Source of the DNA: a virus
IMG/VR virus record: IMGVR_UViG_3300010885_091183
Span: 37,915-101,914 of that record
Strand: one strand, 5' to 3'
Length of the DNA: 64,000 nucleotides
The translations under genes and the position numbers were made by a program. Under the pieces are notes generated by a model. The model made no database searches, was not told the origin of the DNA, and saw only the letters and a list, made by a program, of their open reading frames with translations. Shown in pieces: positions 17,317 through 26,365 of the stretch. The first letter of the stretch is position 1. Each line of letters opens with the position of its first letter.

Positions 17317-17481
17317 AATTTTCTCCTAATTAAGATCGTTTTTTTAAAAAATCTTCATATTCTTTATTCACATCTGATTGTTTATCTAGCATCAAATGCA
17401 CAGACTTCCGCAATCATCGCTCCAGTTCCAATAACAATATGTTTATTTAGTCGATATGATTATTTTGTATCAACAAAAGAT

Positions 17482-17682
17482 TTAAAACCCAGAATCATCT
17501 TTCCTCGTCATTTTTTTCTTCTCAATATGCCTCTGATATTTGCTTTGAAAACGCAACATCCTTATGTAATCATCGTGATTGTTTTGAGTTTTGTCTTTTT
17601 TTAAGAATAAATAACCAACAATCACCAAAAATATAACAACTAACATAGTAGCCAGCAAAACTGGTAATATAAGTTCCAACAT
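17482..17682 (-). CDS. Small single-pass membrane protein
   Basis: 66 residues. Start ATG chosen because AAGGAGG lies 5 nt upstream. Residues 3-27 are one strong membrane helix (LELILPVLLATMLVVIFLVI), then a basic cytoplasmic tail (KYQRHIEKKKMTRK). The size and layout fit small phage lysis or exclusion proteins, without a family match. Confidence 0.65.
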   Translation of the reverse strand: MLELILPVLLATMLVVIFLVIVGYLFLKKDKTQNNHDDYIRMLRFQSKYQRHIEKKKMTRKDDSGF

Positions 17683-17729
17683 AATTTCCTCCTTGAAATA
17701 CAAGATGCTTTTTTGAACATATATGGCTC

Positions 17730-17768
17730 AAAAAAAAGCCCCGGCCAAAAATTGCCGGGGCTTTTTTA
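17730..17768. terminator. Strong hairpin terminator
   Basis: AGCCCCGGC / GCCGGGGCT perfect 9-bp stem with A-run left and T-run right; on the minus strand it ends the tagged gene at 17782-18171. Confidence 0.85.
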
Positions 17769-17781
17769 AGTATCTTTGAAA

Positions 17782-18171
17782 TTAAACGCCACCAAATCCA
17801 GAAAGTCCTCTGGGAGATGCGCTTAACCTTCCCACCCCCAATCTGCTGCTGGAGCCACTTGAAGCATAAGTCCTTCGAGGATACTTGAGGTCATTAATAC
17901 GACCCATGACATCCTCAATGTCCTTTGTCAAAGCCATTGTGTCATGATGGAGAGCATTCAGTTTATCAATCTGATCTGGCTCCACAAACTTAGAAAGCTT
18001 TGTAACTTCTGCCTTCAAGAAACTTGTAATTTGAAGAGTAGTCAGGGGATCTGTTTCAGCCACAGCATCAGATTTGCCGAAGCCGAAAAGTTCATTGACA
18101 GGCTCACCCCTGAACTCCTCCTCGGAAATGACCCCGGACAAAAACTGAATGTAATTCATATCGTATTTCAT
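17782..18171 (-). CDS. Tagged late protein (FLSGVISE tag), unknown function
   Basis: 129 residues. N-terminus MNYIQFLSGVISEEEF is nearly the same as that of the gene at 25985-26323 and close to that at 18254-18517, though the rest of the proteins differ. I-S-E|E fits an [LI]-x-E cleavage rule. The middle is helical, the C-terminus Ser/Gly/Arg-rich (SSGSSSRLGVGRL). GGAGAA precedes the ATG, and GATAAATAA is about 25 nt upstream. Confidence 0.7.
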   Translation of the reverse strand: MKYDMNYIQFLSGVISEEEFRGEPVNELFGFGKSDAVAETDPLTTLQITSFLKAEVTKLSKFVEPDQIDKLNALHHDTMALTKDIEDVMGRINDLKYPRRTYASSGSSSRLGVGRLSASPRGLSGFGGV

Positions 18172-18223
18172 ATTTTATTCTCCAAGACTTTCTTTATTTA
18201 TCTTAATTTATGTAATTTTTATA

Positions 18224-18231
18224 CATAAATA
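18224..18231 (+). promoter_or_regulatory. Late-promoter-like word CATAAATA
   Basis: One mismatch to TATAAATA, 22 nt before the start codon of the next gene and upstream of its GAGGA site. Confidence 0.5.
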
Positions 18232-18253
18232 ATAATTATAGTGAGGATTTAAC

Positions 18254-18517
18254 ATGGACCACAAGTATTTTCTGTTTCTTTCCGGCGTTCTTAATGAGCA
18301 ACAACTCTACGCAGAAGCCGAAGACGAAATTAAACACTACATGTTTTTCAATAACCTGAAAAACATCAAAGACAGAGTCGAAAAACTCTTGGCTATGGAC
18401 CCTCACAAGATCGACAAGATGCTTGCAGATGGCCACGATTGGGCCAACGATCACATCTCCACCAGCCGTGATGATGTCGAGGAAGTCTACAATTGGATCA
18501 TGGGAAAAAAGAAATAA
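18254..18517 (+). CDS. Tagged small late protein (FLSGVLNE tag)
   Basis: 87 residues. The N-terminal YFLFLSGVLNEQQLYAEAED is a variant of the FLSGVISE tag with L-N-E|Q. The remainder is a helical, His/Asp-rich domain (LLAMDPHKIDKMLADGHDW), possibly a small internal virion protein. GAGGA before the ATG. Divergent from the other FLSGV-tagged gene across an intergenic region with late-type promoter words on both strands. Confidence 0.7.
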   Translation: MDHKYFLFLSGVLNEQQLYAEAEDEIKHYMFFNNLKNIKDRVEKLLAMDPHKIDKMLADGHDWANDHISTSRDDVEEVYNWIMGKKK

Positions 18518-18522
18518 CTATT

Positions 18523-19788
18523 ATGATTTCTTATTCTTTTGAAAAAATGCATCCTGCTGATGAGACTTTTCTTAAATTTGAAGAGTCCGTCTATCAAAGT
18601 TTTGTAGGAGGAGTAAAGTCTGGTTATAGCACTCAAACCGATAAAGAAGATGCAGTATACGCAAAATATGCCGACCTTGCGAAACAAGCTTTGAATAAAA
18701 GCAAAGATTTTGCACAATTCATGCAAGATAAAACAGGAATTTCCCCCATTCTGGCAATCACCTTGACAGCAGCGGGACTCACAGGTGGAGCAGCAGCAAT
18801 CCCCATGTCTGCCCTCATGTATTTTGCCAGAAAATATTACACCAAAGGACTTTCTGCTGTTGTAGGCTACGGAGTTGACAAGGCTTTTGATGCCGTGGCT
18901 GGCAAGCAAAAACCAGAACTACAGCCTGAATCATTCTCTTTCCGTGAATGGTTGATGACCGAAGAAGAGAAAGAAGGTTGGGGTGAATATCTTGCTAAAA
19001 AAACAGGCTATGGAATTGGTGCCATAGGCGGCGCTGTGTCCTCGCTTGTCAAGAATGTTTACAAGACAGTTGCCAGCAGAATGAAGGAGTTAAAAAATTA
19101 TATCACGCAAAATCCCCGTGAAATAACCAAAATCGCCCTCACCATCGGACTGGCAGCAGCTACTGGTGGAATCGTTGGCAAGATTTCCAAGGATTTAGTC
19201 AACGAAGTCGGAGACAAAATCAAAGGTCTACTACCAACCAGCAACGATTTGTCACATGTTCAACAACAGATTCAACCTGAAGCAGGATCTGGTGACTTCG
19301 AGGGTGGAAATGCATCCGGTGGTGAATTTGGTGACAACACAACTACTGCCGACCAGATGAAGCATAGTGGTTCCACGCTAATCAACAAAGACATGGAATC
19401 TTTTAGGGCTAGGATGCGTGCTCCACAACCTCCAAGCGGTACTGATGATTTGTTGAAAGACATTGAGGGTTATAATGCAGAAGCCAAATACGCTGCCATG
19501 AGCCCCTATGAAAAACTACAATATAAACTTGCTCAAGCTCGAGCAGCCAAAGGCGATGAGGTAGACCCAGATACTATCAAAAATCTTATCAAGCAATTTG
19601 CAAGTAAAGATGTCCCAGATTCACCTAATTGGGAACGCCTGAAAAGATTTACAGAACCAAAACCACCAGACACAAGTGGCGTTTGGAGCAATCCTGACCC
19701 AGAGATAGACAGATATTTGAAACAAGCTCAACAAGGTACTGCTCAAACAGCAGCAAGCATGAAAGCTGCTGAAAGATTTGCTAAATAG
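18523..19788 (+). CDS. Large late protein with hydrophobic glycine-zipper segments
   Basis: 421 residues. The N-terminus SYSFEKMHPADETFLKFEES may be a degenerate tag. Hydrophobic Gly/Ala-rich segments lie at ~80-110 (ILAITLTAAGLTGGAAAIP), ~170-185 (YGIGAIGGAVSSL) and ~210-228 (IALTIGLAAATGGIVG), between which is a second internal SFREWLMTEEEKEG that itself looks like a tag. The C-terminal half is disordered and charged. It begins 5 nt after the preceding gene. Could be an ejected inner-body protein; no family recognised. Confidence 0.65.
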   Translation: MISYSFEKMHPADETFLKFEESVYQSFVGGVKSGYSTQTDKEDAVYAKYADLAKQALNKSKDFAQFMQDKTGISPILAITLTAAGLTGGAAAIPMSALMYFARKYYTKGLSAVVGYGVDKAFDAVAGKQKPELQPESFSFREWLMTEEEKEGWGEYLAKKTGYGIGAIGGAVSSLVKNVYKTVASRMKELKNYITQNPREITKIALTIGLAAATGGIVGKISKDLVNEVGDKIKGLLPTSNDLSHVQQQIQPEAGSGDFEGGNASGGEFGDNTTTADQMKHSGSTLINKDMESFRARMRAPQPPSGTDDLLKDIEGYNAEAKYAAMSPYEKLQYKLAQARAAKGDEVDPDTIKNLIKQFASKDVPDSPNWERLKRFTEPKPPDTSGVWSNPDPEIDRYLKQAQQGTAQTAASMKAAERFAK

Positions 19789-19798
19789 TTGGTTTCTT

Positions 19799-20408
19799 CT
19801 ATACGGCAAAACTAGTTCTTTTTTGGATTCTTGATTTGTCGTCTTGTTGTTTTTGAAACATCAAATTTTGTTGCCTTATTTTTTTTGTTTGTGACAACTT
19901 TTCTGCAACCGAGTTTGCACTAGAAGGATGCTTAAGCGCTATCTGATCAAGGAATGTATTATTCATCAAAATTTGATAATTATACCAAGTATATCGATCT
20001 CCAAGAAATGTCTTTACAAACCTGTCATAAAGTCGATCCATCTTTCCAGTCTGGCCCGAAAAAGCCAAGTAATCAACATGTTCGGTTTCAATAAGCTTTC
20101 TAATTACCAACATCATTTGCTTATAAATTACAAGACTTGTACCTCCAGATAAATCAGTAGGTCTTGTTCCCTTGGGACCCACAAATTCCACAATATAACC
20201 ATTCGCTTCAATCTCGCTTCCATCCGGTAATCCTAGCCAAGACGGGTTGGGGTCTTGTATTTTTTCAAGACCAACGCTGTATTTGTTGTTGTTAAATCCA
20301 ATCGTAATAATATCCCCATTCTTGCTTGATAAGATTAATATCACTTATGTCAGCTTGTGATGGATCGGTGAATTCGACAATTTGCATATATTCTTGAAAT
20401 GTAATCAT
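19799..20408 (-). CDS. Frame-disrupted member of the four-copy tagged family
   Basis: The N-terminus MITFQEYMQIVEFTDPSQAD starts at ATG 20408 and runs 38 codons to a TAA at 20292-20294. The body (from about NNNKYSVGLEKIQ) continues in the +1 frame to the stop at 19799. The paralogues at 21519-22211 and 25009-25911 show the two parts belong together (EFTDP...DIS then a Y-x-Y-D-F/W core, then GPKGTRPTDLSG and YDRFVKTFLGDR). One extra T in the GGATTTAAC run would explain it: a sequencing or assembly indel, a natural mutation, or programmed +1 shifting at ATT-TAA. The I-V-E near the N-terminus fits the cleavage rule. Confidence 0.7.
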
Positions 20409-20411
20409 GCA

Positions 20412-21506
20412 TTATTTAGCCAATTTTGAATCAAAATCAATCAAAGCCATCCCAATTACTTGATCCATATTCAAATATTGGTATCGACCCAACCTGCCAC
20501 CAATCAAATACTTGTCCTGCCCCAAAATCTCATCCCTGTACTTCTGATATAACTTTTGATTCTCCTCTGCCGGAATAGGATAAAACGGTGTCTTGCCCAA
20601 GGAGTAATCATCTGGATACTCAATAGAAATCACAGACTTACCGTTTTCAATCCCACTAAAGTATTTGTGCTCCACGATTCTAGTATGAGGAACTTTGTAT
20701 TCCGTATAATTAATGATCGAATTGCCCTGATAAGTACCACTAACTTTTTTGAAATCAAATTTCAAACTTCTGTAAGCCAACATTCCATGCTTGTATTCCA
20801 AAAGCTCGTCAATCTTTCCGCTGTAAATTATTTTCTTGAACTTGCGCTCAAAGTCCTTACGATTTTCAAAAAAATCAACATCCAACAAAACCTTGATGTT
20901 CTTATGATCAAGCATGTTCTCAAAAAGCCGAGTATAACCTCCAATTGGAATTCCTTGATACTTGTCCGTAAAATAATAATCATTGTACTCCAATCGCACA
21001 GGAATACGCTTGGCTACCGATGCTCCCAAGAGATTAGGATGCATGTTCCATTGCTTGTGAGTGTAACCATAAAAGAAAATCTCGTAAAGCTCTCGCCCTA
21101 TTGTGTTTAAACAATGATCTTCAAATGTTTTTACATTCCTCACCTTCACTCTTGATGAAGCAAGTGCCTTTTTCGCCTCTGAAGGACGAGTGATACCGTA
21201 AAGTTGACTCAAAGTCATCATGTTTACAGGAAAAGAATATATCTTGCCCTTGTAGTCAACTTTGACCTGCAAGCGAAATCCATTGAATTCAACAAACTTG
21301 TTGCAAAATTCCCAGACACGCTCAGAATTGGTGTGAAAAGCATGAGGTCCATACTTGTGGACCGGTATGCCATCAATCACTTCGGTGTAACAGTTGCCAC
21401 CGATGTGGTTTCTTTTGTCTATGATCGTGACTTTGTCACCTTGCTCTGCAAGTTGACGGGCAATAACGCTGCCATAAAAACCTGTGCCAACGATGAGATA
21501 ATGCAT
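20412..21506 (-). CDS. glf: UDP-galactopyranose mutase
   Basis: 364 residues, normal family length. FAD-binding Rossmann start YLIVGTGFYGSVIARQLAEQG, then RNHIGGNCYTE, the substrate motif VHKYGPHAFHTN, FFYGYTHKQWNM and the C-terminal DKYLIGGRLGRYQYLNMD. Converts UDP-galactopyranose to UDP-galactofuranose, a precursor of surface glycans. Together with the glycosyltransferase-like genes it suggests that the phage makes or alters a galactofuranose-containing glycan. Flanked by two paralogous tagged genes. Confidence 0.97.
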   Translation of the reverse strand: MHYLIVGTGFYGSVIARQLAEQGDKVTIIDKRNHIGGNCYTEVIDGIPVHKYGPHAFHTNSERVWEFCNKFVEFNGFRLQVKVDYKGKIYSFPVNMMTLSQLYGITRPSEAKKALASSRVKVRNVKTFEDHCLNTIGRELYEIFFYGYTHKQWNMHPNLLGASVAKRIPVRLEYNDYYFTDKYQGIPIGGYTRLFENMLDHKNIKVLLDVDFFENRKDFERKFKKIIYSGKIDELLEYKHGMLAYRSLKFDFKKVSGTYQGNSIINYTEYKVPHTRIVEHKYFSGIENGKSVISIEYPDDYSLGKTPFYPIPAEENQKLYQKYRDEILGQDKYLIGGRLGRYQYLNMDQVIGMALIDFDSKLAK

Positions 21507-21518
21507 AGGTTAATATAG

Positions 21519-22211
21519 TTAAACGGGTTCAGGTGTTGCCCTACCAAATGATGGTAGCAAACCAGTCACTTTTTGACCGAATGAACTTACATCTTTCGGC
21601 TTTCTAGCAAGTTTGCGATCCCTAGCAGCCTTCTCACGCACGCTTGCCAGATAAATCTCTTGTTCTTTTTCAGTATATTTAATGTTCTTTTGAATCGTCT
21701 GGTTGGCACTAGGATGCTTTTGCAAAAATTCCTGCAAAACTGACTTCTTCATGTAGGTGTTAGCTGATGTTCTGATGAAATCTTGTTGCAAAAACCTCGT
21801 GTAAAAAGAATCATAGACAAGGTCCATCTTGGACTCCTCTCCACGGAAAGATAGATAATCAACCCTGTGGGTTTCAAGCCATTTTCTTACTGCCAACATC
21901 AATTTTTTATAAATCATTCCTGCACTAGATCCAGCCATGCCTGTGGATTTTGTTTGTTGGGGTCCATAAAATGAAATGGCATAACCTACAATCTCAAATG
22001 GCTTCATCATGTAGGAGTCTAACTTTCTTTCCTCAAAAATAACCGAAAATTTGTTACCACCAAATTCAAACTTATAAGAAAACATAGGATTTTTGGTTTT
22101 TTTAAATTCAGGTGCTACAGGCTCAAACTCAATCTGGCTGATGTCCTCAGCCCTCGGGTCTGTAAACTCACCCAACATCTCTTCAGTTTCTAAAAATTCC
22201 CTGAAATTCAT
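21519..22211 (-). CDS. Tagged family copy B, unknown function
   Basis: 230 residues. Start MNFREFLETEEMLGE chosen because AAGGA lies 5 nt upstream. The family pattern follows: FEFGGNKFSVIFEE, ISFYGPQQTKSTGMAG, SAGMIYKKLMLAVRKWLE, VDYLSFRGEESKMDLVYDSFY. Basic, Pro-containing C-terminus. The alpha/beta core, with a variable loop and YDxF after a Met/Lys-rich strand, recalls an acyltransferase-like fold, but I cannot show it. The 46-aa membrane protein gene ends 7 nt upstream. Confidence 0.75.
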   Translation of the reverse strand: MNFREFLETEEMLGEFTDPRAEDISQIEFEPVAPEFKKTKNPMFSYKFEFGGNKFSVIFEERKLDSYMMKPFEIVGYAISFYGPQQTKSTGMAGSSAGMIYKKLMLAVRKWLETHRVDYLSFRGEESKMDLVYDSFYTRFLQQDFIRTSANTYMKKSVLQEFLQKHPSANQTIQKNIKYTEKEQEIYLASVREKAARDRKLARKPKDVSSFGQKVTGLLPSFGRATPEPV

Positions 22212-22218
22212 GGCTTCC

Positions 22219-22359
22219 TTATTTGTATTTACTGTATATAATCTGCAATCTGGTGTTTTCTTCCATGAGTCCACGCATCTTGTGAGTCAGAAATAAAACA
22301 AATACAACCCAAACAATAAATAACACGGCGTTAAATTTCTGGCTTTTGGTGATTTTCAT
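22219..22359 (-). CDS. Small membrane protein (46 aa)
   Basis: 46 residues: basic start MKITKSQKFN, one membrane helix (AVLFIVWVVFVLFLT), then a basic/polar tail (HKMRGLMEENTRL). GAAGGA lies 8 nt before the ATG. It is immediately upstream of, and probably cotranscribed with, tagged copy B, whose ribosome site lies inside its end. Typical layout of phage micro-membrane proteins. Confidence 0.6.
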   Translation of the reverse strand: MKITKSQKFNAVLFIVWVVFVLFLTHKMRGLMEENTRLQIIYSKYK

Positions 22360-22424
22360 TTCGCACATCCTTCGAGAGATAGACTAACATGAAAAATTTT
22401 TGTGTCAAATGAAAAAGCATGAAT

Positions 22425-22497
22425 CATAAATAGTTCAGTCTGCCATTTAAAAATTATTGCCATATAAATATCTTTTTGTATCTAGTTTGTATAAATA
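22425..22497 (+). promoter_or_regulatory. Tandem late promoters (CATAAATA, TATAAATA, TATAAATA)
   Basis: Three words at 22425-22432, 22463-22470 and 22490-22497 in front of the delta-60 repeat gene; the last leaves about 23 nt to the start codon with a full AAAGGAG site. Triple late promoters suggest high expression. Confidence 0.65.
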
Positions 22498-22520
22498 ATA
22501 CAACCGTAAAGGAGAAAATC

Positions 22521-24659
22521 ATGACTCAGTTAGAACAAGTTGTCTTGGGAGCCAGCGCCTCAAGTGTGCAGGTGGCAGGCTTAGTGTCCAGTCGCTTCAA
22601 TTTCACAGATGAACCCGATTACTTTGAAATGCCGGGAACTGTAGTTGATTTCGACTACATCGGATTCGCAACCTGCATCACAGTTCAAAGCGATGGCAAG
22701 GTCCTTGTTGCTGGTGACTCAGGTCTCTTCGACGGCGGCGAAGAAGATAATTACTCAGTAGTCAAAAGATTCAACGCTGATGGAACCGCAGATACCACTT
22801 TCAACACATCTGCAAAATTCTACGGCACCATCTATGCTCTAGCCCTACAGTCCTCGGGAAAAGTAATCGTTGGCGGTAATTTTGTAGACCTTAATTCCAC
22901 ATCTGTTTATTACATCGCTAGACTGACCACAAATGGAACCCATGACACAGATTTCGACAACGGTGGCTTCGATGATTATGTCCATGCCCTTACGGTTGAT
23001 ATAGATGACTCCGTGATCGTCGGAGGTGAGTTTGCCGAGTTTGATGGATATAGCAGCCCCGGTCTTGCAAAATTAGATGGATTGGGAGTTCTTGATGAAG
23101 GCTTTGCCGACAATGTAGATGCCGTAGGTTACGATAGTGTATGGTGCATCACACCAACATCTGATGGTGAGTATTTTATTGGTGGAAGTTTTACTAACAG
23201 AATCTGTAAAATAAATGCAAACGGCACAGAAGATGGCGGCTTCTCAGTTGGAGCGGGCTTTGATAATGATGTCTACAGTATCGCCATCCAAAAAGACGGC
23301 AAAGTAGTTGTTGGTGGCGAATGGAGTACCTACAAAACTATAAATATCGATAACGGCCTTTGCAGACTTGAAGATGATGGAACCTTTGATGCAACATTTA
23401 ACCTTGGTACAACTGGATTTGATGGCGACTGGTGGGCGGGAGTACAAGCAGTTGCGCTGCAATCATCAGGCAAGATTCTTATCGGTGGTTTTTTCGTCAC
23501 GCTGGACGGAAAGCTCTGCAATAGACTTGTCCGTCTGAATAGCGATGGAAGCCGTGATGTTAGCTTCGGATCAAACATCGGAGCAAATGACGGTGTTATG
23601 GCCCTGACTGTAAAGTCTGACGACACAGTCTTTGTGGCTGGATACTTCACCCAATATGGTGGTAAGGTCCTCACCACCGACTTCAACTTCGGCAACAACA
23701 GTATTTCTTATGGTTGCATGAAACTGACCGCAAACGGTGGACTGATTGGTCAACCCATACGCTACAATTTCTACCGTGTCGGTGTAGCTGACGGCTGTAA
23801 TGTCTGGGATTCTGGAATGTACTTCAACACCAACTATACTCAAACTTATGCAACAATTAATGGCGGCAGCTTGGATGAAGAAAATTGCATTCCTTTTACT
23901 CACAGCAATGTAATCGTGTGTGACGATTCGAGCGTTGGCTACATGTACTATGATTATGCTAGCGACAAGTACAACTACTACTATATGCCCAGCGATGGTA
24001 GAATCAAAAACGCCAACGACTACTTCGGTAACGGCAGTCGCTACTTCACCAACATGTTCCCCGGACTGTTTGTCCTCGCAGCAAACAACATGACAATTAA
24101 TGAATTCAACATCTACGGCGGCACCGAGCAGGATGGCAATGGAGAATGCTTGATAGGAAGCTTTGAATTTAAGGTCAATGGCTTTGAATTCGCAGCTTTC
24201 TACAAGTCTAGCTCCGCAGGTGGCGATCCCACAGTCAATCAACTCATCATCGTTGACGGCATCGAAGCTGGAATCACCCAAAATGTTCCAGATCCTGTTG
24301 ATGATGACGGTTATGGCGATACTCATGTTCTGACAGGACTCAGCGGTAGAAAAGAACTGTATGTTCTAGTCTTCGCCAAAGAAAATGAGGCCGAAGTCAC
24401 CGAAACCTACATGAAGCTGATTGCCAACTCTTTCGTCAAGAGCTTCGTAAGCCCAGAAGTCATCAAAAGCTGCTCCAACAAGGGTTGCGGAACAAGCGTT
24501 GGAAAGGTTTGCAAAATTGGCACAAACTCCTGCACATGCGCCAAGACTAAGTTCTTCTATAACCAATGCTCCAATATCCAACAGTCTCTGGGCATCTGCT
24601 CGGCTGTAAACGGCGCTTATGTGCCCGCCATCACAGTCTGCAACCAAAGGCTGTTCTAA
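22521..24659 (+). CDS. Delta-60 repeat (beta-propeller-like) virion protein
   Basis: 712 residues. At least six repeats of the delta-60 type, for example ITVQSDGKVLVAGDS, LALQSSGKVIVGGNF, IAIQKDGKVVVGGEW and VALQSSGKILIGGFF, with RLNSDGSRDVSFG-like ends, cover residues ~45-410. Then come aromatic/Asn-rich domains and a Cys-rich end (CSNKGCGTSVGKVCK with further Cys pairs), perhaps disulfide- or metal-bound. Such propellers occur in adhesins; with strong late promoters this is probably a fibre, decoration or receptor-binding protein. AAAGGAG precedes the ATG. Confidence 0.8.
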   Translation: MTQLEQVVLGASASSVQVAGLVSSRFNFTDEPDYFEMPGTVVDFDYIGFATCITVQSDGKVLVAGDSGLFDGGEEDNYSVVKRFNADGTADTTFNTSAKFYGTIYALALQSSGKVIVGGNFVDLNSTSVYYIARLTTNGTHDTDFDNGGFDDYVHALTVDIDDSVIVGGEFAEFDGYSSPGLAKLDGLGVLDEGFADNVDAVGYDSVWCITPTSDGEYFIGGSFTNRICKINANGTEDGGFSVGAGFDNDVYSIAIQKDGKVVVGGEWSTYKTINIDNGLCRLEDDGTFDATFNLGTTGFDGDWWAGVQAVALQSSGKILIGGFFVTLDGKLCNRLVRLNSDGSRDVSFGSNIGANDGVMALTVKSDDTVFVAGYFTQYGGKVLTTDFNFGNNSISYGCMKLTANGGLIGQPIRYNFYRVGVADGCNVWDSGMYFNTNYTQTYATINGGSLDEENCIPFTHSNVIVCDDSSVGYMYYDYASDKYNYYYMPSDGRIKNANDYFGNGSRYFTNMFPGLFVLAANNMTINEFNIYGGTEQDGNGECLIGSFEFKVNGFEFAAFYKSSSAGGDPTVNQLIIVDGIEAGITQNVPDPVDDDGYGDTHVLTGLSGRKELYVLVFAKENEAEVTETYMKLIANSFVKSFVSPEVIKSCSNKGCGTSVGKVCKIGTNSCTCAKTKFFYNQCSNIQQSLGICSAVNGAYVPAITVCNQRLF

Positions 24660-24701
24660 TAATATCCCTTAAACAATAAAAAAGCACCCTATGGAGGTAA
24701 A

Positions 24702-24950
24702 ATGAACGCTGAAGAAATTTTTACAAAGCACAAGGAATTGATTCGTGACGAGTTGGCAACTGTCGCTAAGGCGAAGCCTGACACGATTACAGACGACCAG
24801 ATTAAAGCTCAGATCGCTAAAGGATGGGTTCCTCATGGCGATGCCGTGATGTGTCTCTCTTGTGGCAAAAAGGTTGCTGACAACATGGAGGAGTTTGGCA
24901 AGATGAAGAAGATGGATTGCAAGCTTTGTCCCATGAAGTTTGTTGCCTAA
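24702..24950 (+). CDS. Small zinc-ribbon-like protein
   Basis: 82 residues. Helical N-terminal half, then CLSCGKKVADNM and DCKLCPMKF, a C-x2-C ... C-x2-C pattern for one zinc ion. GGAGG lies before the ATG. Located downstream of the delta-60 gene and ahead of a strong bidirectional terminator, so probably in the same transcript. Function unknown. Confidence 0.7.
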   Translation: MNAEEIFTKHKELIRDELATVAKAKPDTITDDQIKAQIAKGWVPHGDAVMCLSCGKKVADNMEEFGKMKKMDCKLCPMKFVA

Positions 24951-24964
24951 TTTGAAATTAAATT

Positions 24965-24998
24965 AAAGTAGCAGCGATTTCTGGTCGCTGCTACTTTT
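24965..24998. terminator. Strong bidirectional terminator
   Basis: 13-bp stem AAAGTAGCAGCGA / TCGCTGCTACTTT with a 7-nt loop between convergent genes. Confidence 0.85.
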
Positions 24999-25008
24999 TA
25001 AGAAATAA

Positions 25009-25911
25009 CTAGGATCTTGGCATCGCTTTCACACTACGAATTTCCTCTTCTGTCGCAGGACGCACGAAGTCCTTAATCCAAGCAAGACTCATGGGTCGAT
25101 TAATCATGATTGCGATGAATTTCCCGTTATTATCACGCAAATAAATTCCTTGTTGCCTGATGCTGTCATCATAAGCCCAGCGGTCTGTCTTGTTGTGGTT
25201 CACAGCAATCAATACAGGATGATTGGATTTATCACCTTGTAAATTAGGAGTACCGATTTTTAAAGTTATCCAATAATAGAACCCAGAATCTACAGGATTG
25301 TTAATCTTGTCTATAAATCTCTTTTTCTTTCTGATGTCATCCATATCATCAATTCTAGCCCTTACCTTTTTATCTGCACTTGCCATATTTTGCCGGAAAA
25401 CTTCTTGGTCTCCAGTTGCTTTTTGATTCATCTTGTCATCAAGATGCGAACTCCTGACATAAAGGGTCTGCCTCACACGCACAAAACCTTGCCCTCTAGG
25501 AGGGTCGGGCAGCAGGTACTTTCTGTAAAATATGTCGTACATCGGCAACATCCTTGGAGCAGCAGGTGCAAATTCCAAAGAGTTGACCTCAGTAGTCTCT
25601 AAAAGCTTCTTGATTGCCAATAACATGGCACGATAAATAATAGTCGCTGACATTCCAGCAGTACCAGTCAAATCCATGTCATTCGGACCTTCAAAAGCAA
25701 TGACATAAGTTGGGTTGAATTCCTTCATGTCTTCATATGGATAGTCCGAATTCTCCATTTCAACCTTGTAACTCTCTCCATTATGTTCAAAATCGTATAT
25801 GTAACTGTTTCCGCTGCGCTGCAAAACAATTCCACTCGTGTCAGCAGACGCAATGTCCATGATCTCGTCTAAACGCATGAATTCACGGAAATTTAATGCT
25901 GATTTTTCCAT
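25009..25911 (-). CDS. Tagged family copy C with extra C-terminal domain
   Basis: 300 residues. Tag NFREFMRLDEIMDI (L-D-E|I), then the family body: YIYDFEHNGESYKVEM, IAFEGPNDMDLTGTAG, IIYRAMLLAIKKLLE, LPMYDIFYRKYLLPD. Residues ~195-300 are an extra domain (FYYWITLKIGTP, VLIAVNHNKTDRWAYDD) seen in no other copy. ATG is preferred to an earlier GTG; AAATAAATATGG overlaps the start. Function unknown. Confidence 0.75.
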   Translation of the reverse strand: MEKSALNFREFMRLDEIMDIASADTSGIVLQRSGNSYIYDFEHNGESYKVEMENSDYPYEDMKEFNPTYVIAFEGPNDMDLTGTAGMSATIIYRAMLLAIKKLLETTEVNSLEFAPAAPRMLPMYDIFYRKYLLPDPPRGQGFVRVRQTLYVRSSHLDDKMNQKATGDQEVFRQNMASADKKVRARIDDMDDIRKKKRFIDKINNPVDSGFYYWITLKIGTPNLQGDKSNHPVLIAVNHNKTDRWAYDDSIRQQGIYLRDNNGKFIAIMINRPMSLAWIKDFVRPATEEEIRSVKAMPRS

Positions 25912-25984
25912 ATTTATTTTCTCAAAGAATCCAAACTCAAACACTCTCTAGCGGTATACGCTAATAAATTTTTTTCTACATTAA

Positions 25985-26323
25985 TCACGAAATATACTGC
26001 TGCTTCCCCATTCCCTTCGTAGCCTTGAATTGCCCACCAGCCCAATTCTCAGGAACCTTGTACTCGCCCAGAAACTTTTCCATGATCTTCGTGTGAGCTA
26101 ACCCATCAAACAGTTGCGCAAGATCATAGTCGTTCTTGTCCTGCACCTGAAGCCAATTGTGGAAATCCATGTGCATCTTCTTGGGATCAACCTTCATCCC
26201 GCCAACCATAGGATTCGTCAGGTTAAACTTCTCCGCTGGCGCTGCTAAACCATCCCCCATGTAAGCAGCCTCGCTGATCACACCACTCAAATACCGTATG
26301 TAATTAATGTCGATCTTTTTCAT
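25985..26323 (-). CDS. Tagged late protein (YLSGVISE tag), unknown function
   Basis: 112 residues. INYIRYLSGVISEAAY almost repeats the tag at 17782-18171, with I-S-E|A. The remaining ~85 residues (MKVDPKKMHMDFHNWLQVQ, then AQLFDGLAHTKIMEKFL) are helical and unrelated to the other tagged proteins. GGGGGAAAT precedes ATG. Confidence 0.7.
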   Translation of the reverse strand: MKKIDINYIRYLSGVISEAAYMGDGLAAPAEKFNLTNPMVGGMKVDPKKMHMDFHNWLQVQDKNDYDLAQLFDGLAHTKIMEKFLGEYKVPENWAGGQFKATKGMGKQQYIS

Positions 26324-26365
26324 ATTTCCCCCTGAATAAACTATCTATAACTCTCGGGGATCAAA

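Noticed and set aside
17330-17392. 20-codon minus-strand frame (MLDKQSDVNKEYEDFLKKRS) downstream of a CTAAATAA word
   Set aside because: Coding-like residues but very short, and the ribosome site is weak; not enough to call.
23571-24326. Long antisense frame inside the delta-60 gene
   Set aside because: It is the shadow of the repeat-rich coding strand; no start context, and the sense frame has clear repeats and ribosome site.
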